Assembly: GCA_003232155.1 (NCBI GenBank)
Contig: QILY01000297.1
Span: 1-10,754, forward strand
From: Maribacter sp.
Lineage (GTDB): Bacteria > Bacteroidota > Bacteroidia > Flavobacteriales > Flavobacteriaceae
Direction: 5' to 3'
Length of the DNA stretch: 10,754 nucleotides
Notes under the pieces: generated by a model
The model's database searches: none
What the model was told of the DNA's origin: nothing
The model's input: only the letters and a program-made list of their open reading frames with translations
Made by a program: the position numbers and the translations under genes
Shown: piece by piece, positions 1 to 5,830 of the stretch
Position numbering within the stretch: position 1 is the first letter of the stretch
Layout of the letters: every line of letters starts with the position of its first letter

Positions 1-620
1 GCATAAACCAGAGTAAACCCTTCAAATTCCAGATACCTAATATCATAGGATGAAGTTTTGCCTTGATACAAAATCTCACCCTTGGTTTCAACAACATCCA
101 ACGAAAAATCTTTAATGATAATATGATGAAGGAAACTTAAACCAGGTTCTGCATAAATCTTATATAGTGATTCTTTACACCCCCATACAACAGTTAGCTT
201 GCGTATAAGAGCAGCACTATTAGCAATAGTTTTATACTCTTCAATAGGTGTAAATTTATGGGCAATACGCAAAATTTTGTCGCGTTGTTTTTCAATATCA
301 ATACCTACTTCATCAACATCACTTACAATAATACCCGTAAAATGGTTCGAGTGGGTGATTGAAATATGCTTACCGTCTTTCAAATGAGGCTTTCCTACTT
401 CATCATAATACAAATCTGCATCAACATAACCTGCTTCTATCATTAAATGTCGAATACTCAGAAAACCCCTTCGGTGTATTTCTGATTTCATTCTATCCAT
501 ACGGTTTTGACAATGTTGGGTCAATTGAATTCCTTTAGAGAGATCAGCTTCTGATTCTTCAATTTTCCAAATGTAAACTGTAGTTGATGAACCAACCGTT
601 AATGTATTGTAAAGAGGCAT
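1..620 (-). CDS. 4'-phosphopantetheinyl transferase superfamily protein (3' end cut by window)
   Basis: Reading the reverse strand from the ATG at 618-620 gives an open frame of 206 codons that leaves the window without a stop, so the C-terminus is missing. Sfp/AcpS-type enzymes move the phosphopantetheine arm of CoA onto a serine of acyl, peptidyl or aryl carrier proteins in the cytoplasm. The family signatures are visible: GIDIEK at residues 106-111, whose Asp108 and Glu110 match the Mg2+ ligands, and WGCKESLYK at 146-154, matching the WxxKE(A/S)xxK motif with Glu150 as the third acidic residue. A preceding HISITHS stretch (85-91) matches the conserved (F/I)SxxHS segment. The length and spacing fit the Sfp-like class rather than the short AcpS class. 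The gene is divergent from ahcY with an 85-base shared upstream region. The carrier protein target cannot be told from this window. Confidence 0.9.
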   Translation of the reverse strand, partial: MPLYNTLTVGSSTTVYIWKIEESEADLSKGIQLTQHCQNRMDRMKSEIHRRGFLSIRHLMIEAGYVDADLYYDEVGKPHLKDGKHISITHSNHFTGIIVSDVDEVGIDIEKQRDKILRIAHKFTPIEEYKTIANSAALIRKLTVVWGCKESLYKIYAEPGLSFLHHIIIKDFSLDVVETKGEILYQGKTSSYDIRYLEFEGFTLVY

Positions 621-640
621 CACTTTATTTATGTAATTTG

Positions 641-648
641 TACCTTTG
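641..648 (+). promoter_or_regulatory. Candidate -7 box of the ahcY promoter
   Basis: TACCTTTG matches the Bacteroidota sigma-A -7 consensus TAnnTTTG exactly and is followed by CA, as in the rplU box of this window. It lies 57 bases before the ahcY start codon, leaving an A-rich leader of about 50 bases. No clear TTG -33 element is found at the usual 17-23 base spacing, so the assignment rests on the -7 box and position alone. Confidence 0.5.
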
Positions 649-705
649 CAATCGTAAAATCCCAATAAGATTGCTAAGAACGAAAATAGAAAATAAAAAA
701 ATATT

Positions 706-2022
706 ATGAGCACTAAAACTGTTTCTTACGTACCGTATAAAGTAAAAGACATTTCCTTGGCCGACTGGGGAAGAAAAGAAATTGATTTGGCAGAAGCTGA
801 AATGCCAGGTTTAATGGCACTTCGAGAAGAGTATGGCAAAGAACAGCCTTTAAAAGGTGCTCGTATCGCGGGATGCCTTCATATGACTATACAAACTGCC
901 GTATTGATTGAAACTTTAGTTGCCCTTGGTGCCGATGTTACTTGGAGCTCGTGCAATATCTTCTCTACCCAAGATCAAGCAGCAGCAGCTATTGCAGCAG
1001 CTGGAATACCTGTATATGCGTGGAAGGGTATGAGTGAAGAAGAATTTGATTGGTGTATTGAACAAACTTTATTTTTTGGGGAAGACCAAGAGCCTTTAAA
1101 TATGATTTTAGATGACGGGGGGGACCTTACCAATATGGTATTGGACAAATTCCCTGAGCTTGCAGCAGCCATAAAAGGATTATCTGAAGAGACTACAACT
1201 GGGGTTCACCGCCTATATGAAAGAGTAAAAAATGGCACATTACCAATGCCAGCAATTAATGTAAATGATTCGGTTACCAAATCAAAGTTTGATAATAAGT
1301 ACGGTTGTCGTGAAAGTGCGGTAGATGCTATTCGAAGAGCAACCGATACTATGCTTGCCGGCAAAAAAATAGTAGTCGCAGGTTATGGAGATGTAGGCAA
1401 AGGTACTGCTGCCTCTTTCAAAGGAGCTGGTTCAATTGTTACTGTTACCGAAATTGACCCTATATGTGCTTTACAAGCATGTATGGATGGTTTTGAAGTG
1501 AAAAAATTGGAAAATGTAATCGGCAATGCCGATATTGTAATTACTACTACAGGGAATAAAGATATTATTCAATCTAGGCATTTCGAAGCAATGAGAGACA
1601 AGGTCATTGTCTGCAATATTGGTCATTTTGATAATGAGATCGATATGGCTTGGCTCAATGAAAACCACGGTAATACCAAAGATGAAATAAAACCGCAAGT
1701 TGATAAATATACTATTGACGGTAAAGACATTATTGTTTTAGCTGAAGGTAGATTGGTTAATTTAGGCTGTGCAACAGGGCATCCAAGTTTTGTAATGAGT
1801 AATTCATTTACAAACCAAACCCTAGCACAAATAGAACTTTGGTTGAATAGTTCTAATTACGAAAATGATGTATATATGCTACCTAAGCATTTAGATGAAA
1901 AAGTAGCAAAATTACATTTGGCACGTTTAGGAGCTGAACTTACTGAATTACGTGCAGAACAGGCAGAATACATTGGCGTAACTGTAGAGGGCCCTTTCAA
2001 ACCTGAATATTATAGATATTAG
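706..2022 (+). CDS. ahcY: Adenosylhomocysteinase (S-adenosyl-L-homocysteine hydrolase)
   Basis: This cytoplasmic NAD-dependent enzyme reversibly splits S-adenosylhomocysteine into adenosine and homocysteine, removing the product inhibitor of SAM-dependent methyltransferases. The 438-residue length is typical of the family. Visible signatures are GCLHMT at 56-61, the DDGGDLT segment at 136-142, NVNDSVTKSKFDN at 185-197 with the substrate-binding Lys192 and Asp196, and the Rossmann glycine pattern GYGDVGKG at 226-233 for NAD. The C-terminus ends KPEYYRY, the tail that reaches into the neighbouring subunit of the tetramer; most relatives have His where this one has the first Tyr of YYRY. The upstream sequence is A-rich with no Shine-Dalgarno site, normal for Bacteroidota. 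It appears monocistronic: a hairpin follows the stop directly and the divergent neighbour is a phosphopantetheinyl transferase gene. Confidence 0.98.
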   Translation: MSTKTVSYVPYKVKDISLADWGRKEIDLAEAEMPGLMALREEYGKEQPLKGARIAGCLHMTIQTAVLIETLVALGADVTWSSCNIFSTQDQAAAAIAAAGIPVYAWKGMSEEEFDWCIEQTLFFGEDQEPLNMILDDGGDLTNMVLDKFPELAAAIKGLSEETTTGVHRLYERVKNGTLPMPAINVNDSVTKSKFDNKYGCRESAVDAIRRATDTMLAGKKIVVAGYGDVGKGTAASFKGAGSIVTVTEIDPICALQACMDGFEVKKLENVIGNADIVITTTGNKDIIQSRHFEAMRDKVIVCNIGHFDNEIDMAWLNENHGNTKDEIKPQVDKYTIDGKDIIVLAEGRLVNLGCATGHPSFVMSNSFTNQTLAQIELWLNSSNYENDVYMLPKHLDEKVAKLHLARLGAELTELRAEQAEYIGVTVEGPFKPEYYRY

Positions 2023-2025
2023 TAG

Positions 2026-2047
2026 TTAAAAAAGATTCCTTTTTTAA
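2026..2047 (+). terminator. Probable weak intrinsic terminator of ahcY
   Basis: Starting three bases after the ahcY stop, TTAAAAAAG pairs with CTTTTTTAA around a four-base loop, giving a nine-pair stem with a single G-C pair. The T-run forms the 3' arm itself. Position and shape suggest a terminator, but the stem is almost entirely A-T and may be inefficient. Confidence 0.5.
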
Positions 2048-2330
2048 TATTGAAATATATGTCCGTGCTAGAAATAGTTGGAGTTTTTGCAAAAAAGGAG
2101 AGGAAAAGAACACGATCGGGAAGTTAAAGTATTGTTGTTTTGTTTAATCGATAAACATTCAGTAAAAAAACAGCAATAAGGTGCTTGTTCATGCCAAATC
2201 AAACACCTAAAAAGAGAATAATATAGTTGGATAAGAATAAGTTATGAAACAAATGGTGAAATTAAAATGATTTTACATACTTTTCCGCTTTATTTAATAC
2301 AAGTTTAAAATTTAGAGTAAAATAGTTTAT
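2048..2330. other. Intergenic stretch without a convincing gene
   Basis: The gap between ahcY and the next gene is about 300 bases. It contains only very short open frames, the longest noted being 22 codons at 2059-2127 with a Lys/Arg-rich end, plus 11-codon and 8-codon frames. None has a recognisable product. A small dyad TGTTTA-ATCGA-TAAACA lies at 2141-2157 and could be a protein-binding site or chance in AT-rich DNA. No good TAnnTTTG promoter box was found for the downstream small gene. Confidence 0.5.
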
Positions 2331-2552
2331 ATGGATTTAATGGAAAGAGTTGCGGAATTCGAAGGAAGAAAGAAGTCAGGAATGACAACTAGCGACAGAG
2401 TCACATCATCAAGAGAAGTAAAAGCATTGATATTAGAAATCAACGAAATATACAAAGAAACCCAAGAGGTGGAGTTAATGGATATTATGAAACGCCTTAC
2501 TGTTCTTAAAAAGAAAATTGAAAAGCGTTTAAAAGGAAATCCTACAGCATAA
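2331..2552 (+). CDS. Small charged helical protein of unknown function (73 aa)
   Basis: I do not recognise a named family. The product has 73 residues, is rich in Lys and Glu, and has no signal peptide or membrane segment, so it is probably cytoplasmic. From about residue 29 to 68 the sequence has the heptad-like hydrophobic spacing of a helical hairpin or coiled coil: VKALILEINEIYKE, then LMDIMKRLTVLKKKIEKRLK. There are no Cys residues and no metal or nucleotide motif. A second ATG three codons in (2340) is an equally possible start. The compositional pattern and the consistent amphipathic helices argue for a real gene rather than a chance frame. It stands alone between ahcY and the reductase gene, with gaps of about 310 and 206 bases, so context gives no function. 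Confidence 0.65.
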   Translation: MDLMERVAEFEGRKKSGMTTSDRVTSSREVKALILEINEIYKETQEVELMDIMKRLTVLKKKIEKRLKGNPTA

Positions 2553-2614
2553 GAAAAACATGCGATACTTCCTCTAAACCTTATCTTAAACGTTTGCGAT
2601 TTTGAAATGAATTT

Positions 2615-2632
2615 ATTTTAAAAAATTAAAAT
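2615..2632 (+). terminator. Possible AT-rich hairpin after the small gene
   Basis: ATTTTAA and TTAAAAT pair around AAAA, 63 bases after the stop of the 73-residue gene. The stem is seven A-T pairs with no G-C, so it would be unstable; it is listed only because no better terminator candidate follows that gene. Confidence 0.2.
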
Positions 2633-2758
2633 TCAATCTCCCTCAAAATTTATCAAACGAGAGCATTGGTTCTCACACTCTTAATATATTATTATGCCCT
2701 TCTATAGGCAAATTGGTTTTTACACCCCCATTTATTATAAATAAAAGCTAAAAAATTA

Positions 2759-3862
2759 ATGAATATTCTATTAACAGGTGCCACAGGAACTTTAGGTTCT
2801 CGAGTTTTATTTTCTCTTTTAGAACAAAAGCTAGATCGAATACAGCATATTTATCTGCCTGTTCGAAAAAAAACGGCTACCTCACCAGGTACTCGTGTCA
2901 AGAATATGTTATCAAGTATACATGTTCCTGAATTTATTCAGAAAAATAAAGCTCGGATTTTTGACTGTATTAGTGTAATTGATGCCGCCAATCTTTTAGA
3001 ACCTTCTTCTTTTTTAGAAGGAAAAAAAATAGATTATTTTATACACTCCGCAGGCTACGTAAACTTATCTACCGACCCTGCAGCCAAAGAAGAAATATTT
3101 AAAGAAAATTTTGAGTTCACTAAAGACATCTTTGAAGCTTATAGCAATCACATTATTAAATTTATTTATATAAGCACCGCATTTTCTTTTGGAGATATAG
3201 GCGGGACTCTTACCAATGACCGCAACGAGAACTCTACTGGAAATTATCGCAACTACTACGAAGCTTCAAAACATGCTACTGAAAAATTCTTGTTAAAAGC
3301 ATGTAAGGAAAAAGGAATGCCCGTTCAAATTTTACGACCGAGCGTACTGGGCGGGAATATCGAAGAAATGCCAAATTTCTTTATATCAAAATACATGGTA
3401 TTTTATCTATTTGCCAAATTTTTTCATAATAACACCTCAAATGATGCCATACGTATCAATACCAATACGAATACAGGGTTAAACATTATCCCGACTGATT
3501 ATGCAGCTCGGGTCATTGTAAAAGTATTTGAAACTTCTATTGAACAACTCAATATTGTAAATGCAGAAGAAACCAATATGATGAAAGGCATATCTAAAAT
3601 TTTAGCTGTTGTTGGGTTCTCTAATTTTAGCTTTACTGATGAGCAGATATCAACTGCAACCGGTTTTGCCACAAAATTAGAGCAGTTTTATTACGAAACC
3701 ATTGGTGTACACCTTCACCCCTATATGACCTCTAAACCCAATGAATGGGACACGACCCTTTTAGAAAGTATTTTGCCTATGCCAACGTATAATCTTGAAG
3801 ATTATTTATCTGAGACCGTAGCCTTTGCTAAATCGAAAGGTTTCAGAAATCAGAAATGGTAA
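2759..3862 (+). CDS. Extended SDR / thioester-reductase-like NAD(P)-dependent oxidoreductase
   Basis: The 367-residue protein is an extended short-chain dehydrogenase. The nucleotide-binding pattern TGATGTLG is at residues 6-13 (Gly7, Gly10, Gly13), HSAGYVNL follows strand 4 at 96-103, the active-site Ser/Thr lies in YISTAF (137-142), and the catalytic YxxxK is Tyr167-Lys171. LRPSVLGG at 192-199 follows the next strand. The NAD_binding_4 / male-sterility branch (fatty acyl-CoA reductases and terminal reductase domains of carboxylic acid reductases and NRPSs) fits best, because of the LTGATGTLGSRVL start, the early VR segment and the HSAG-VNL loop. That branch reduces acyl thioesters, but this protein has no adenylation or carrier domain, so the substrate is open; a sugar epimerase-type role is a weaker alternative. 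No signal peptide is seen. It is a single gene facing the ribosomal operon. Confidence 0.82.
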   Translation: MNILLTGATGTLGSRVLFSLLEQKLDRIQHIYLPVRKKTATSPGTRVKNMLSSIHVPEFIQKNKARIFDCISVIDAANLLEPSSFLEGKKIDYFIHSAGYVNLSTDPAAKEEIFKENFEFTKDIFEAYSNHIIKFIYISTAFSFGDIGGTLTNDRNENSTGNYRNYYEASKHATEKFLLKACKEKGMPVQILRPSVLGGNIEEMPNFFISKYMVFYLFAKFFHNNTSNDAIRINTNTNTGLNIIPTDYAARVIVKVFETSIEQLNIVNAEETNMMKGISKILAVVGFSNFSFTDEQISTATGFATKLEQFYYETIGVHLHPYMTSKPNEWDTTLLESILPMPTYNLEDYLSETVAFAKSKGFRNQKW

Positions 3863-3938
3863 CGAGGAGAAAAGCACTAAAATAAATATACCTTATAATC
3901 AAATTGGTATAAAAGGCAGCTATACTGACTTGAAACAA

Positions 3939-3968
3939 AAAACCCTCACCATTACTGGAGAGGGTTTT
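3939..3968. terminator. Bidirectional intrinsic terminator between the reductase gene and rpmA
   Basis: AAAACCCTC (3939-3947) pairs with GAGGGTTTT (3960-3968). Two further G-C pairs inside the loop (CC 3949-3950 with GG 3957-3958) follow one A-A mismatch. T-rich sequence follows on both strands: TTTTATTTTAT on plus and TTTTTTGTTTC on minus. It lies 23 bases past the rpmA stop and 76 bases past the reductase stop, so it can end both convergent transcripts. Confidence 0.88.
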
Positions 3969-3991
3969 ATTTTATAAGATATTTACTTCTC

Positions 3992-4252
3992 TTAAGCCTC
4001 GAAAGGATCAATAGAAACGTAAGACTTACCACCAGCTTTTTTAGTGAACCTTACTAGTCCGTCAATACGGGCATGTAACGTATGGTCTTTGCCTGCGTAT
4101 ACATTCTCACCTGGGTTGTGTTTAGTACCACGTTGTCTTACAATGATGTTGCCAGCTATTGCAGCTTGACCACCAAAAATCTTAACACCTAAACGTTTCG
4201 ATTCTGACTCTCTACCGTTTTTCGAACTACCTACACCTTTTTTATGTGCCAT
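3992..4252 (-). CDS. rpmA: 50S ribosomal protein L27
   Basis: The 86-residue basic protein is L27, a large-subunit protein whose N-terminal tail reaches the peptidyl transferase centre. The start MAHKKGVGSSKNGRESESKRLGVK is the family's characteristic N-terminus, followed by GG at 27-28, VRQRGTKHNPGENV around 38-51 and the usual FTKK near 69-72. The N-terminus begins directly with the mature AHKKG tail, so there is no cleavable extension of the Firmicutes kind. The gene follows rplU on the same strand after a 41-base gap, the standard rplU-rpmA order, and is the last gene before the terminator at 3939-3968. Identification is secure. Confidence 0.98.
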   Translation of the reverse strand: MAHKKGVGSSKNGRESESKRLGVKIFGGQAAIAGNIIVRQRGTKHNPGENVYAGKDHTLHARIDGLVRFTKKAGGKSYVSIDPFEA

Positions 4253-4293
4253 TTTTGTACGGTTTTATATTGTTATACTTAAGGGCTTAGCAA

Positions 4294-5001
4294 TTACGCT
4301 TTACCACCATCTAATTCATCTTGCCATTTTTTCAACTCATCCCATTTGCCATTAGCAGCTAATTTAGCTTGTGCCGGCCATGTATCAGTAACGTGGTTTC
4401 CACGAACCTCTGTGATGATTTCTGAAATTTTTGCTGGTTTTGCTTTTGCTAAATCAGCAAATGTTGCAATTCCGGCTTCGATTAAAGTTATAGCAATTTT
4501 TGGACCGATACCTTCAATCTTCTTCAAATCGTCAGCTTTAACGGTTTTTGGTGCCGCGGTTTTCTTTGGTGCTGCTTCCTTCTTAGGAGCAGCTGCTTTT
4601 GCCTTTGGAGCTTCAACCTTAGGTGCTGCTACTTCTTTTTTAGGAGCAACTTTCTTAGGCGATGCTGCTTTGGTAGCTTTTTTAGCGCCTTTTGCAACAA
4701 TACTCTCGATTACGATTTCAGTCAATGACTGACGGTGACCGTTTTTCTTGCGGTACCCTTTACGTCTTTTCTTGTGAAAAACAATTACTTTATCACCTCT
4801 AAGGTGCTTAATGACTTTAGCCTCAACAGCGGCTCCGTCTATAGCTGGGGCGCCAATAGTTATGTTCTTTCCGTCATCTAAAAGAAGTACATTATCAAAA
4901 GTTACCTTTTTACCTTCTTCAGTTTGCAAACGGTGAACATACACTTTTTGGTCTTTTGCAACTTTAAATTGCTGCCCTGCCATCTCTACAATTGCGTACA
5001 T
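4294..5001 (-). CDS. rplU: 50S ribosomal protein L21 with C-terminal linker and helix-hairpin-helix domain
   Basis: Residues 1 to about 103 are a complete L21, the large-subunit protein that binds 23S rRNA: MYAIVEMAGQQFKV at the start and the basic signature KKRRKGYRKKNGHRQ at 77-91. Usual L21 proteins end near there at about 100-105 residues, but this one continues to 235. Residues 104-156 are a Lys/Ala/Pro-rich linker with repeated APKK-like units. Residues 157-191 form a helix-hairpin-helix motif (LKKIEGIGPKIA, Gly164 and Gly166 in the hairpin), a fold that generally binds nucleic acid backbone. Residues 200-235 end with Trp208, Trp220 and Trp226. The frame is continuous, so this is a fusion and not a sequencing artefact. 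I recall long L21 annotations being common in Flavobacteriia. The role of the tail is unknown; binding of rRNA or other nucleic acid is an inference. rpmA follows in the same operon. Confidence 0.96.
   Translation of the reverse strand: MYAIVEMAGQQFKVAKDQKVYVHRLQTEEGKKVTFDNVLLLDDGKNITIGAPAIDGAAVEAKVIKHLRGDKVIVFHKKRRKGYRKKNGHRQSLTEIVIESIVAKGAKKATKAASPKKVAPKKEVAAPKVEAPKAKAAAPKKEAAPKKTAAPKTVKADDLKKIEGIGPKIAITLIEAGIATFADLAKAKPAKISEIITEVRGNHVTDTWPAQAKLAANGKWDELKKWQDELDGGKA
4534..4692 (-). repeat. Lys/Ala/Pro low-complexity repeat inside rplU
   Basis: Codons 104-156 of rplU encode an imperfect repeat of APKK, APKVE, APKAK, APKKE and APKKT units. It separates the L21 core from the helix-hairpin-helix tail and is probably a flexible, positively charged linker. 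Such tracts tend to vary in length between strains. The repeat also creates a long open frame on the opposite strand that should not be taken as a gene. Confidence 0.8.
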
Positions 5002-5052
5002 AGCGTGTATATTAATTTGAATTTATCGTTTAAATTTTTCTTTAAGCGGATG

Positions 5053-5082
5053 CAAATATAGGGGTAAATGGTTAACCTACAA
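5053..5082 (-). promoter_or_regulatory. Promoter of the rplU-rpmA operon
   Basis: On the reverse strand TATATTTG (5053-5060) is an exact match to the Bacteroidota -7 consensus TAnnTTTG. A TTG -33 element lies at 5080-5082 with a 19-base spacer, inside the accepted 17-23 range. The -7 box is 51 bases from the rplU ATG. The promoter starts only 9 bases after the stop of the upstream DUF4199 gene, which shows that the ribosomal operon has its own transcription start. Confidence 0.75.
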
Positions 5083-5091
5083 GGGATTTTA

Positions 5092-5556
5092 TCAAGAATT
5101 TAAGCCCCTTTTCTTCTTTAAATTGTTCGAAACTTTAAAAAGTTGCATAAAAGTAAGCGTAAGCACTAAAGTTGTTGCCAGCCCCATTATGGCTACCGTA
5201 AAAAACACAATAGCTTCAAAAGAGGCATAATCATCGAACCATGCTACAGATAGTTGCTTTAGAAATTGAGTATTGAATTCAGTAGCATATAAGGCAAAAA
5301 AGAAAGTAAAAACAAGAGTGGCTATACTTCCAGTAATCATGCCGGCAATAAATCCTTTTCCATAATTGAAGCCCATACCCTGCCGTTCTCGAAATAGTTT
5401 GATTGCCTTATAAATACCATAGCCCGTAATTACAACATTGAACAAACTAAAGAAAATATTGATATGAAAACCTAATAGCGATAAAATCAAGAAATAAATG
5501 ATTAAACCACCACTGGTAGCTATTCCTAACCTAATGGGCAAAGCATAGAGTATCAT
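5092..5556 (-). CDS. DUF4199-type four-helix inner membrane protein
   Basis: The 154-residue protein is very hydrophobic, with four predicted membrane helices at about 9-30, 34-51, 68-91 and 114-139 and a Lys-rich cytoplasmic tail (KKKRG at 147-151). The layout, length and the FNYGKGFIAG segment (63-72) before the third helix match the Bacteroidota family DUF4199, whose function is not known. There is no catalytic motif; the loop between helices three and four (about 92-113) holds Trp106 and a DDY at 108-110 and is probably periplasmic. The start at 5554-5556 places the first helix near the N-terminus. The gene is upstream of rplU on the same strand, but rplU has its own promoter. An 18-pair palindrome sits 17 bases before its start codon. 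The family call is from recalled pattern rather than a search. Confidence 0.75.
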   Translation of the reverse strand: MILYALPIRLGIATSGGLIIYFLILSLLGFHINIFFSLFNVVITGYGIYKAIKLFRERQGMGFNYGKGFIAGMITGSIATLVFTFFFALYATEFNTQFLKQLSVAWFDDYASFEAIVFFTVAIMGLATTLVLTLTFMQLFKVSNNLKKKRGLNS

Positions 5557-5573
5557 ATCAAATCGTAAATTTT

Positions 5574-5616
5574 AGAGGTTGTTTTGAAATAACCGAGATA
5601 TTTCAAAACAGCCTCT
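5574..5616. repeat. Long near-perfect palindrome (18-bp arms, 7-base loop)
   Basis: AGAGGTTGTTTTGAAATA (5574-5591) pairs with TATTTCAAAACAGCCTCT (5599-5616). The only non-Watson-Crick position is 5579/5611, a U-G wobble in a plus-strand transcript and a C-A mismatch in a minus-strand transcript. No T-run follows on either strand, so it does not look like a standard terminator, and no plus-strand gene ends nearby. It overlaps a second perfect dyad CTTAAT-CT-ATTAAG at 5615-5628. It may be a leader hairpin or operator of the DUF4199 gene, or a remnant of a small inverted-repeat element. Confidence 0.85.
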
Positions 5617-5805
5617 TAATCTATTAAGGTACTAAATATTTAAATTGAAGTTGCTGAAAACAAACACTTTAACAAGAAGCCATGATATATTACTGACAAA
5701 ATATCATAAAGAATTTATTGTTAAAGAAATGTTAGGATTTTCCTACAGCGCAACAAAAAAATTATATTCGTTGTAACATATTCGCATAACATGATACTAA
5801 TATGC

Positions 5806-5813
5806 TATGTTTG
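5806..5813 (+). promoter_or_regulatory. Candidate -7 box of the M16 peptidase operon
   Basis: TATGTTTG is an exact match to TAnnTTTG and lies 17 bases before the ATG at 5831, which would give a leader of only about ten bases. No good TTG is found 17-23 bases upstream; the nearest candidate is TTCG at 5781-5784 with a 21-base spacer. The assignment is therefore tentative. Confidence 0.4.
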
Positions 5814-5830
5814 TTTTAAACTAAAATAAT

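Noticed and set aside
199..387. Plus-strand frame of 62 codons opposite the phosphopantetheinyl transferase gene
   Set aside because: The opposite strand encodes clear family motifs (GIDIEK, WGCKESLYK), so this is a shadow.
975..1698. Two reverse-strand open frames inside ahcY
   Set aside because: Both are antisense to a fully conserved ahcY and resemble nothing.
2059..2127. 22-codon open frame with a Lys/Arg-rich end
   Set aside because: It is too short, has no recognisable motif and lies in AT-rich intergenic DNA; translation cannot be supported.
4346..4732. Long plus-strand open frame opposite rplU
   Set aside because: It is the antisense reading of the Lys/Ala/Pro repeat and HhH tail; its Ala/Phe-rich product reflects the repeat composition and rplU is certain.
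5682..5707. ATGATAT / ATATCAT inverted repeat between the DUF4199 and M16 genes
   Set aside because: Seven A-T-rich pairs around a 12-base gap are likely to occur by chance in such sequence, and no function is indicated by position.
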